From the NCBI RefSeq assembly GCF_035083965.1, contig NC_089724.1, forward strand, positions 1,188,501 through 1,252,500: 64,000 bases of DNA, written 5' to 3'. Below, in pieces: positions 33,396 to 50,320 of this stretch (positions within the stretch are counted from its first letter, which is position 1; each line of letters begins with the position of its first letter). The DNA is from Branchiostoma lanceolatum. Its lineage: Eukaryota; Chordata; Leptocardii; Amphioxiformes; Branchiostomatidae. The notes beneath the pieces were generated by a model, which did no database searches, was not told the origin of the DNA, and was given only the letters and a program-made list of their open reading frames with translations. The translations under genes and the position numbers were made by a program.

Positions 33396-36300
33396 GTAAT
33401 AAGATAATCGTCTCATTTCTTCCTAGTATCCACGTCAGTGCATTTGAAATACAACACATTGAATTCCGCATCGCTTGAGGGTCGGATCGCCCGAAGGCCG
33501 GCGGGCGATCCGACCCACGAGAGAGCTTAAAGGGGACCGAGGGCGATGCGGAATACACCGTGTTGCATTTTGCTCTAGCAGTTGAGAGAACTTCGTGTCC
33601 ACGAACAAAAATTGCAACAACAAAGTTTATCAGGTAAGAAAGTTACAATAAATTTGCACAATAAACGTATGATTATTATAAATTTTCGAAAAGTTAATAT
33701 AAAAGTCTAAAAAATATATATATCTCATGGTATTTTGTCGTGAAATGTAGCTTAATGAATTTAAACTGTCCTTTTAGATATAGACGAGTGCATCAGCGCC
33801 CCCTGTCAGAATGGAGCTACATGCCAGGACGGGGTGAACAGCTTTACCTGCCAGTGCGGAACTGGGTATACTGGAACTCTCTGTGAAACAGGTAAGTTTC
33901 TTTATAGGGTAATCTGTGTTACATAATGAAGTAGACACAATTCTAATTTTGCTAATTGCGGAGCATAAATCAAAAGCATCTAGTTCTAGATATTTGTCCA
34001 TTGAATATGATGTTTTGTTAGCCTTATAAAACCTTAACTCAAAATATGACAGAAAGTTATGATGTACATATTGTTAATTCTAAAACTTATCATAGTACAT
34101 ACTGACTTGAAGACACTGGATGAATTGCAAGAATAGAACAGATAGGAGTATCCGCTTTAGCCTAATATTTCCTTTACAAGTTGTAAAATTGTTCTTCTGC
34201 GTCTATTTGTAATCGATGAGACAAAAGAGCATCAACTTATAATGAGCGTCTATCAGAATCCATCTGTAACAACCGTAGCCAATAATGGATGAAACGTACA
34301 CGTGTATCTAAGTCCAAAGGAACTCCACTTTTGCTTTAGCTGCTAAATTGCTACAACTTCTGAAAACCCCAAGTATATTTTTGTTTATCTCATTAGCCGG
34401 AACGTTTATGGTGACGTATTCAGGCTACGACTACTTCAAGGCCCAGGCCTCTGGACCAATGACAAGTGCCAACGTGAAAGTCACGTGTGAGGCAGCAGGT
34501 TACGTCACACCGTGTGTCGGGGACTGCAGGTACGCATCAGGCGACTGTGTCCAGACCGGGCTGACTGAATGCTTCAAACCAATGTTCGAAGTGTCCCAGG
34601 TTCTTTGTGGTGACATTCCCGTTAACTGCCCCGCGTTTGACGGAGTGTACATCTTCATGTACAACTGGGGAGACGGAGAAGCCTGTGGTGTGGATAATAA
34701 CCATGAATGCACGCTGGGGAATAACTACAATGACAGATACGCCTTCTGCGCCCGTGGTAAGTAGTACACAAACGGTATAATGGGCATCCGGAGTAACGTA
34801 AAGCCAAATTTATGATAGATTATATATGCATGTACAAAAAAGAACATGGAATCTGTGATTTTCTTTCTTGCAGGATGTACAGTACAGATCCTCTATCATC
34901 CTCTATTAGATTGCGTGAAAATGAATTCAATTTAAGGAATACTAAGTTAAATTTTTACTCTGTACACGCTCAAATAAAAGTTGTCCCTTTTAATTTAGTA
35001 AAAAGAGCTGTCATGCCCATTGTTTTACAAACCTCATAAAACTTATGACGCATATATTTCTTCATTTCTTCAATGGATTATTTCAGATATAAACGTTTGT
35101 AGCAGCGCCCCCTGTCAGAATGGAGCTACATGCCAGGACGGAGTGAACAGCTTGACCTGCCTCTGTTCACCTGGTTTTGCCGGGGCTTTTTGTGCAACAG
35201 GTAAAAAAAATCACAATAAATTTGCACAATAAACGTTTGATTATTATGGATATCCGAGAAGTTATTGATATGTGAAGAAGGAAATAACTTACCCATCATG
35301 TTGAATGTATATCTCATGGTTTTTTGTCGTGAAATGTATATTGATGCATTTAATACACGCTTTCAGATATCAACGAGTGCCACAGCGCCCCCTGTCAGAA
35401 TGGAGCTACATGCCAAGACGGGGTGAACAGCGTCACCTGTCAGTGCTCACCTGGGTATACTGGAACTCTCTGTGAAATAGGTAGGTTCTCAAGCAAGAAT
35501 GAAATAGGTATTAAAAGCATATGTTGTTTTCACGCTAATCTACAAGCTGATTTGTACATATAAAATACAATATAATGCTAAACAACAACAGAAAATGACT
35601 ACTTTGTATAATGTACATTAACATAGCATATGCCACATCATATTGTCATAGTAAGACATCCTATGACATAAAGCTACCATTGGTGACTCTATACCACAGA
35701 TATCGACGAGTGCGAGAGCAGTCCGTGTTTAGGAGGAGGATCATGCGTGGATCACGTGAACAGCTACAGCTGTGTCTGTCCTAAAGGTCACGTGGGAGAG
35801 AAGTGTGAAACAGGTGGGCTTCATATTAATACAGATACTACGATTCACACATACTGCGATACATATTGCGATATCTTGTACAATGTCTGATATAGCAGAG
35901 TAAAGTTGATTTGCTTATAAGGCCGAAAGCAATCTTATTCCACATCTAAGCAGGTTTATTACTCAGAAATTACGACTGATGTTTATAGTGACGAATCTTG
36001 AGATCCTATTGGCAATTCTCCTTTTGGAAATGAGTCCCGACGGAAAGGCCTATTAATAATAATAATAATGATAACGATAATGATAATAGTAATAATGTAT
36101 CTTTTAATCTTTATCTTACTCCATGCTGGTAGAATAGTTCGTTAATATTATCGCATGTGAAAAGACCCACATTCCTCTCAAATTGCCCTCAAGCTCAACA
36201 ACCTACAGGGCACTTTACTTCTTACCTGACATAATTACTAGCGTTTCGTCTTCATCCTACGATATGTTTACAAAATTATAAGTGTGTTTGTTCAACGATG

Positions 36301-38778
36301 ATGATTCAATTATAATGATGAGGTTCAGTTATAATAATCAATGGTGATTCATTGTTTCCCCAGTCCCGTACGCCGACGGCTGCCTGCTGTTCTCCTCCGA
36401 GTCCGTCTCCTATCCCGAAGCGAGCCAGGAGTGCCAGAACAGGGGAGGGCACCTGGTGGATGTGAAGGAGGCCGAGCTGCAGCGTCTCATCGCTGATAGC
36501 ATCCCTACCGGAAGTGACGTGTCTCCGTGGATCGGACTCAAGATGTCACCTGGGGTGATGACCTATGCTGACGGGTCCAGTTCGTCAGGTTTGTTTGTAC
36601 TTGATATCAGAATCGTGCAACGAAATGTGTTGAGCCTGATCTTGAATACCAGTAATCATCTTACACAATAACTCCAACAGTAACGAGGCCCTACCACTCC
36701 CTAGCGAGTCACTTCGCCCAGGAGCAGACCTACCGAGGAGAGACTGAGTCACTCTCAACAGAGCCAGACCCATGGTTCCCAGGACGGCGACAACATGCTG
36801 AGATGGGGCAAGGATTCAAGTGCAGCCTGCCCCCGGGGGGCAGATCCCCAAACTAAACAACACCTCCAACAGAACTGTGAATTTGGCACTACATGCACTG
36901 ACGACGATCTACGAGAGGCCAACTGGTCAGTGGATACAGAACTGGAGCGACAAGATATGATGATGATCTCTCACAATCTCTCTGGCCGAGGGCTATTGAT
37001 TGTCGGGCGGACCGCTATAGGAGCGCGATTTAGCCAGGCAAACTATCTGCTTATATGTTAATTTATACAAGATTGCCAGAGTATGGCAAGCATGAAATAT
37101 TTGAATAGAAAAATCAAACACTGGTGAAAATGTATTAGCGGAGTTGATTATATGTCGATGCGTCAACCGTAGGTGAGCTACAGTGGCTGCCCAATGAACC
37201 GACGACCTCCTGTGACCTGTGTGCGTACCTGGACGGAGCGAACGGACATCTGGCTACAACTGCGTCATGCTTGGAACGGCATCACTACGTTTGCAAGTCC
37301 GGTACAAAACCCTTTTTTTGCACATCCCAAGACGAAATGCGTGACTTTCCGTTAACATTATCAATTTGAAAGTAAAGCTTCATTCAGGTTGCAAGGTTAT
37401 GAAATATGATATTTTTAAAAGTTTAAAAAAAAGGGATCTCCGGGACATAACGTTATATGTAAAGATACACTAAAAATACTAATGTCGCCAAGTAATTGTT
37501 GGTTAAAACATAATACGGGTATGATATTTACCTTACCAGTAGGTTGCAGCAATGCAATTCGTTGATGTTTTCAACATGTGAAACCGTCGTTTAGAACCGA
37601 AACCGTGTCAACAGAACATCTGTTACAACAACGGCGTCTGCTCGACCTGCTTCAACGACTCCTACACGTTCTGCTCCTGTCCTGATGGATATGAGGGAGA
37701 CTTCTGCAATATTCGTACTATATTTTATATTATACTATATCATTTAAATAATTAAAATTCATTTTACGATAGCACAATAAAGCACATTCCATTCGCTTTA
37801 TTAATGTTCCAAAGTAAATTTTGATATTATTCTTTTTTTGTAAAACATACTAGCGTACGATAATTGTGGATTTTGATTTGAACTTGTACGTAGAAAATTG
37901 AAGTTTCGGCATATTGTTCTTTCTGTGCAGATATTGACGAATGTTCCTCCAATCCTTGTCAAAATGGCGGAATGTGCTTCAACGGCGTTTTTTTTTGGGG
38001 GGGGGGGCAAATGAAACCCTGAGAACATTTACTGGGCTAAAACTCTGGCAGCTAAAGTATTCTGAAATCATGTGTTTTAATTATTTTAATTGTTTTATCA
38101 CCGAATAGTTTAAGAGAAAACTTGGCTTTAATTATATAAACGTCACGTTGGACAGATTTTTGTGACTTGCTTTGTTTCTTCATATGTTTTCAGACATAGA
38201 CCTGTGTGCCCAGGTAGTCTGTCCGTTCAACTGGCAATGTCAGGACCACGGGGACCATGTCACCTGCAACGGTAAGAATTTTAAATTCAAGTCACACAAA
38301 AAACCATTACATCAATAATCAGTATCTAACCTCACACTCAGGTCATACATTGCGCAGAAGCAAATATCAATGGCTTCATCCAGTAATAGCAATGTTTGTC
38401 TTGTTCGATTTCAATTTAGAATAAGCAAACGTAAAATAAAGGCTGCACAAATCGCACAGGTTCAATGCTAGATGTTCATTGGCTATTTGCATTCTTAGTG
38501 GATTGCCCAATAGTGTATGACACGTATATTTTCACCAGACGGCCTGGATAGAATAACTGTTAAGCTATGCCCTTTGAGGGTGCTTTAATTGAAGTAACTA
38601 ATTTCCATTGAAATAACTTATCAATACAAAACAAAGACGTCGTATATTCCATATTCGATTCGTTTCAGCCAGGAGCACCAGGCTCATGGGGACATATGCG
38701 TGCAGCAGCGCCTCCTGTCCTGACGGCATGTATTGCAAGGAAGAGGGACCGGGCTCTTTCTCGTGCAGAGCCGGATAA
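30409..38778 (+). CDS. EC3: chimeric double-CTLD mosaic protein
   Basis: First half, EC2-like: signal peptide 30409-30466, EGF 30924-31037, CTLD 31807-32034 and 32245-32373, seven-cysteine EGF 32654-32773, EGF 33282-33395. Second half, EC4/EC5-like: EGF 33778-33891, N-domain 34397-34756, EGF 35087-35200, 35367-35480, 35700-35813, CTLD 36364-36588 and 37173-37301, seven-cysteine EGF 37595-37714, half-EGF 38194-38271, last exon 38669-38778 (TAA). All junctions are phase 1; skipping a broken EGF exon at 37931 gives 746 residues in frame. The first half lacks its N-domain and terminal modules, the second lacks a signal peptide, so a single fused gene is the simplest reading. Alternatively these are two damaged genes. 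Confidence 0.7.
31268..31725. repeat. Three-copy intronic repeat in EC3
   Basis: Copies begin near 31268, 31484 and 31622 with GTACTTG(C/A)TATATAACG, continue with AATCGAACACCACA and CTGCTACTT, and end in GGTGACAGC with TCCGGTCCAG. The first two are about 216 bp apart and the last two about 140 bp. No coding potential seen. Confidence 0.55.
32975..33172. mobile_element. MITE in EC3 intron with empty site in EC2
   Basis: Termini GCTAGGGTCACATTTC (32975-) and GAAATATGACCCTAGC (-33172) are inverted, with inner GGCCCGGCCGGG / CCCGGCCGGG. The flanks TTAT on each side could be the target duplication. The homologous EC2 intron (about 25890-25920) reads through the site without it, so it inserted after the EC2/EC3 duplication. 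Confidence 0.7.
33452..33565. mobile_element. Fold-back element in EC3 intron
   Basis: Nested inverted repeats: ATTCCGCATCGC (33463-33474) with GCGATGCGGAAT (33543-33554), extended outward by CAACAC / GTGTTG, and inner GTCGGATCGCCCG (33481-33493) with CGGGCGATCCGAC (33502-33514). The folded form would be a strong GC-rich hairpin. Confidence 0.6.
33778..34756 (+). CDS. EC3 EGF and N-terminal-type domain at the fusion point
   Basis: 33778-33891: [19 protein letters not shown]. 34397-34756: the unnamed cysteine-rich domain ([52 protein letters not shown]) with ten cysteines. In EC2, EC4 and EC5 this domain directly follows the signal peptide; here it is internal. Confidence 0.75.
35087..37714 (+). 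CDS. EC3 second EGF run, second CTLD and seven-cysteine EGF
   Basis: EGFs start [32 protein letters not shown] and [16 protein letters not shown]. The CTLD carries [33 protein letters not shown], then [15 protein letters not shown] and [10 protein letters not shown]. The seven-cysteine EGF ([11 protein letters not shown]) ends at C|GTACTA instead of the usual G|GTAA, a weak donor. Confidence 0.75.
37931..38022 (+). pseudogene. Broken EGF exon in EC3
   Basis: The exon has a good acceptor and starts [20 protein letters not shown], matching EC4 at 46256, then runs into nine T and eleven G and a stop at 38020-38022. The downstream text resumes as the middle of the following intron of EC4 (about 46590 onward: ACTCTGGCAGCTAAA). 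About 280 bp, including the second half of the exon and its donor, have been deleted. Skipping it keeps the frame because both flanking introns are phase 1. Confidence 0.75.
38194..38778 (+). CDS. EC3 terminal half-EGF exons
   Basis: 38194-38271 encodes [16 protein letters not shown] with four cysteines. 38669-38778 encodes [15 protein letters not shown], then [17 protein letters not shown] and a TAA stop. Both are close to EC4. Confidence 0.8.
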
Positions 38779-41144
38779 CTTCACAGTGTACCTCACAAAA
38801 GCTTGTTGTAGTTTTACATCTGGTATATTTTTTGCCTGTGCGCATGTGTCAATCAAATGTTACGTAGTTGCAACATCGAATCAAGTTAACATTATTGCGA
38901 TTACAGGAGTCCACCTTTCAATAGCCTGTTCAATTCAGCACGTTATCAATAACAGGGTGAGAGAGTATCTATAGGAACATGAGTACTTGATGAATCGTAA
39001 ATTGCTTTATACGCAAACAAACTAATCATATATATTACTGAATATGATATATGCATAGGGAAAACATAGCGATGGTCCATTTATGAAATATAAGAATAAC
39101 CAAGTCACAACATGTTGAAAATGGTAGGTATATCTTATTTAGTGCTTGGCATTCCGACTTCCTCGTTATTGTCTACAAACAACAGTATTGAAATACATTG
39201 ACATCAATAGGAAGCGTCAGTTTTTATTCCCGTGTTATTTCGTCTTTTCTTATGTTAGTCCAAAAGTGATGCAATAGTTTACCACTTAGTTTATCTAAAG
39301 CCAGATAAAGAGAAGAAAAAAACAAAAGAAAATGGCTTCATGACTATGGACCAAATCAGATTAATGGTGATTTTGATCATTTTAAGAATCGAATACGTCA
39401 GAGCTAAAACCATTGATGTGTGCACATTCATTGAGGTTACAATGCCTCTGGACACTTGACAATGTCGTTTTCTTTGACACTTGATGACGTTATTGCTAAT
39501 GTGTCTTGTAGCTCATCACTATAGAAATTGTAGATAATCATGTTGACAAGTCTCCGCGTTGAGACTGTTAGGATGTTATCGTCTATTCCGTTACCAAACG
39601 CTTTTTTTTCTGAATATGCCAACTTATCCATGAGATTCCCTCTCCTAGTGATAATGAGTGTATCAGGCAATATAAGGTTGTTTCTCTAATTTGTTTTTAA
39701 TCAAGAAAATGTAGTTATTTCCTCTTGATCTGAATTGCTGGAGAGATTGATTTAGAGATCAGTGTTGATATAAGTGTCAACCTACCACACCATACATGGC
39801 CTGGTTAATTGTAACCAAACACGTTTGTCACAGCTCTAATGGCGATTTGCTCCAGTCCGCCCCGTAGGGCTTGCCGGCTGACTGGACCTTCTCTGGCTAG
39901 CTTGTACGATTTTCGGCGCACCGTGGAGATCTGCTTGGAGATTAGATTTGCTCCCTGACCTCTCCCCCCCCCCCCCCATAACCTGTTACCAACCAGCCGT
40001 GATCACGTTCACCGCAGTTACATACTTCTGTTTCCACACACACGGCCCATTAGCGAGAGTGCCTGATGCCATGGCCAGGGTCGGTAACCTCGCGTGGTCT
40101 CTAATTGCGAAGTTTGCAAAGTTTCCGCCGCACGTTGTAACGTTTGCGGATATGATCTATACCCAACGATTAGAAGATCACATCGCAACCTATATCATAA
40201 AATGAGTGTCCAATTTATCAGTTCAATTCTTACATGTCTAGTTGCTACTAATGTTTCAAATTTCATATCTGAGTAACACAAAAATATTGTCCATGCCTGA
40301 TATTTTCATACCGTCAGCCAGTCTGTCCCAGTCTGTCCAAGCCTGTCGGTACTAGACTGACTTAACCTTAGCCTGGGACCTCCCCCCCCCCCTCTACTTT
40401 GCCCCTCGCGGGGTTATCTGGGGGTAACCACGATGATGATGATGATGATGATGATGACTGGTAGTATGATATTTTAGGGCTTTCCACTAGAGGCTGCGAC
40501 CATGCTGGGAACGCTGAGTGACCAAAAATTTGGCAAATAGCGCAACGAATTACTTAGAAAAGGAAGTTTTGTAAGTTTAGTTGCTTTATAATCATTCTTT
40601 TACGCCTTACACTATGTTCCTTTTTTTTAAACTGGTGTCACATAAATCCGACTTCGGTCGCTGCCCGGTCGCTCATTGATAACCGTCTAGTTAGTGGAAA
40701 TAGGGCATTAGTCTCACGCCAACGGCAGTAGCGGGGAAATTATTCTAATCGTATTGTTTGTGCTGTTTGTTGCACTATACATAAGCTAATTTGGCTTCGT
40801 CTCTCTAAACTTCACACGCTGAGGTCACATTCACGTCAGAGAAAAACCTCCTCCCCCACAAACACCACACTTTATAACACGGATGACTCGTGCATTGGAA
40901 GGTAAAGCAACGAGTTCTTTAATTGCAGTGTTTGGAGAGTTTGAGGTTCATTGCCGTGTTGGCAAGGATGTGCCACCGCGACCCCCACTAACCAACGGTC
41001 TGTTGGCTAGGCTAAAGTACGAAGTTCATGACTAGTTCTTTAGGGCTAGCTTCTATTCCTGTCGCTAACAACACATTATAACTAGTAGCACAGACGAGTC
41101 GTTAAAAAATAAGGAATCTCAAGTCGACGTGACGGACGGTAGAG
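38779..41144. other. Spacer between EC3 and EC4
   Basis: 3' flank of EC3 (similar to that of EC4 near 48040-48120). A truncated relative of the long-inverted-repeat element lies at about 39840-39950, and a run of C near 39963-39978. From about 39990 the text resembles the EC5 flank (49360 on), interrupted by a repeat at 40310-40460 that ends in an ATG-repeat microsatellite (40432-40457). Confidence 0.5.
40795..41144 (+). promoter_or_regulatory. Conserved upstream block of EC4
   Basis: Ordered matches with the EC5 flank (49990-50320): CACAAACAC, AAGGATG, GTGTTG(G/T)CAAGGATGTGC, CTAGCTTCTATTC and GTCGCTAACAACAC, finishing just before the start codon. ATTCACGTCA occurs at 40829-40838, as in EC2 and EC3 flanks. 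Promoter role is inferred. Confidence 0.45.
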
Positions 41145-47556
<6,412 letters not shown>

Positions 47557-50320
47557 CTTCAGTATACCTCTCGCCTAACAGCAGCAACACAGACCAAGAA
47601 CGGAACACGAAACATCCCAAACTGAACAGAGCACAAATTACGCAAATTTAGTCTCTATCCTTCTTATTTCGCCCTTTGGCTTCGCATATTGTGCTGGTAC
47701 ATTTTGTGCCTGTGTGTCCATCAAATGTTACGTAGTGGCATCATCGAATCGAGTCATAACTGTACAAGCTCAGATGACAACATCATTACAAATGAGGAGT
47801 TCAGCATGTCAATATCAATTCTGTTTAATTCATAAGTTATCAATAACAGAGTGGGATGTAATATTTTAGAACGCTGCCATGTACTTCATGAATGGTAAAT
47901 TGCTAAAGACCGTAAGAAATGCCCATTTACATCAGTGAAGATGATTTATGAATTGGGAAAATATACTGATATTCAATTCATAAATGAAGTTTAAATGTAT
48001 ATCTGAAAAAAGCTGACTAACTTTACATTTCGAATCCCTCTTTACTGTCTATAGACAATGATATTGAAATAAATTGACATCAATAAAAAGCCGAATTCTT
48101 TATTTCTGTTTCAATACGTCTTTTCATATCTTAGTACAATGGCGATGCAATAGGTTACCTCAAATTTAAAGTTGTAATCGATCTGAGCCAAATAAATACT
48201 TTAGGACGAATATGAATAACTCGTATGTAACAGGTAGTAAAGTCAAAGGGGGAGAAACCTTGTGATAAATATTATATCTATTTACCATTGTACTTCATCG
48301 CTGCATCGCAATACATAATTATATCACCATGTTCACTAGTCCAAATTTCATGACAGGTAACTCTTCCAGGGGATATTAGTTGAGACCTTTCGGATGTTTC
48401 TTTAACCAGCCTGTCCCCAAACACTACTTTCTCCATATCCAGGGAACACTGTGGGCTCTACAAGTCCGTGTGTCAACAGCTCGGGTCAAAGGGCTGAGGA
48501 CGTGATATAACAGTAAATTGAAATAAATTGAATTGACAGTAGGGTCATTGTAAGTCCACAGGAACCATGAGCAACCATGTGCCCCCGACGATACAACGTT
48601 CTCTAAGTCATATTGTCAGCAATATCCTCCTGACAAATATGTAGATCAAGACCTGAATACATGCCATAGTACCAAAGAGAGATATCTTTAATATTTAGCC
48701 TCTTCCAAGAAAGGAACAGGTAATTTCGTTGTATATTGTTTATTCTTATTAACTTTTATAGATTTGCATAAATAGTTTACAAACCTGATTCAACGTTAAA
48801 TTCCAACGGACCATTCTATAGTGGCAAGATATGTCCGCATTTTTTAAATATAAATTTTAAGGTATCAAAATAGGTATCAAAAATTATATACATACTCTGG
48901 AAATATTTGGATATGAAATACTGACTCTATATTTATGATTTATTTATGTTTTATTATTTGTATATTTGTGAACATGCAACAATTTTTATCAAATAGAATC
49001 TCCCGCTCACCGCCCTTCGGCGTAACACACCAGCTTCAGAGGCACACGGCGTGGCTGCAGCTGTAGCCTGGAGTCCAGCCTTGTTAGATGTGGTCCGCGG
49101 GATAGCGACATTGGGAGCAGACCAAAGCTGACAAGGCTGGTCTCCAGGCTACTGTAGCCTGCCACATGTTTATTACACTGATGAATACTGACGAATTTAA
49201 TTAGATATTTTTGCTGTTTCCTTGATATGCTTTTTTTAGAAATGGGGTTATATCTGGTTGATCTGCACTGGTGTTGAAATTTTCACATGGTCGAGGCAAT
49301 TGGCAAAAGACAGGTTAGTAGCAGTTACGAAGCTGAGTTACTCTCTACGCTCTGCAGTCTGTTATCAAGCAGTCGTGATCACACGCACAGCAGCAAAACA
49401 CCTCGGTTTCCACAAACACGGCCCATTAGTGGGAGTACATTATGCCAGCCTAGCATATGTTCTGATTGTAAAGTTTAAAGTTCTCGCCGTGTGCTGGCGT
49501 CGTGACGTTTGCGGATATGATCTATACACAGTGGTGGGAAGAATTCCGCATTATATGTCAAATCGGTACCTTTATATAATATGTGTATATACATTTTAGA
49601 AGTAGTAGTCACTAATGCGCTATTTTTTTTTTTGACATCCCGATCTTTCTTGTTTCAAACACCATTTCTTAAAAACTATTAGGTGCATACCACAGCATAC
49701 GTATGCCATCTATTGATACAAAAATACCTATCCCATGTATGCAGTCAGCATCATTCAACTCTCATCACGTAACCTGAATAGCTTTTTTATCGCAGACAGC
49801 ACCCAATACCTGCCAAACGTAGTAGCTGCAACATTCTCCTCATGGTCATGTTTGTTCGGTATGCAACACGCGACATTTTGTGTCGTCATGTAAGCTCCCT
49901 GGATGCCAGAGTGAGTAGCTATATACGATTCTTCTGGTGATAATCTTTGTGCTGTTTGTGGCACGCAGCATTTGCAAGTTTAGCTTCATATATCCAAACT
50001 TTATAACTCGCATTTAGATCAGTGAAACACCTACTTCTCCACAAACACTGGCCATTACCAAGGATGCCTCGTGCAGACCTAGGCTAAACAACGAGTCGTT
50101 GAAATGGGATGTTTGGAAAGTTTGCAGCACATGACCGTGTTGTCAAGGATGTGCTACTGTGGCCCGCACTAATCAGTGGTTTGTTGGTTGGCGTGAAATA
50201 GTTGATTGGTTCCTTTAGACTAGCTTCTATTCTTGTCGCTAACAACACTAGAAGCAGCTGCACACAGAAGACGTTCTCCTCAAATTTTGGAGTCTTCATT
50301 CTTCGCCACAGACGAGAAAG
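47557..50320. other. Spacer between EC4 and EC5
   Basis: 3' flank of EC4 with candidate polyadenylation signals AATAAA at 48068-48073 and 48082-48087. A 22-bp inverted repeat with one mismatch (49063-49084 and 49131-49152, GTAGCCTGGAG type) marks a small fold-back element. From about 49360 the sequence is related to 39990-40180 upstream of EC4, and 49990-50320 is the conserved promoter block. No other gene seen. Confidence 0.5.
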
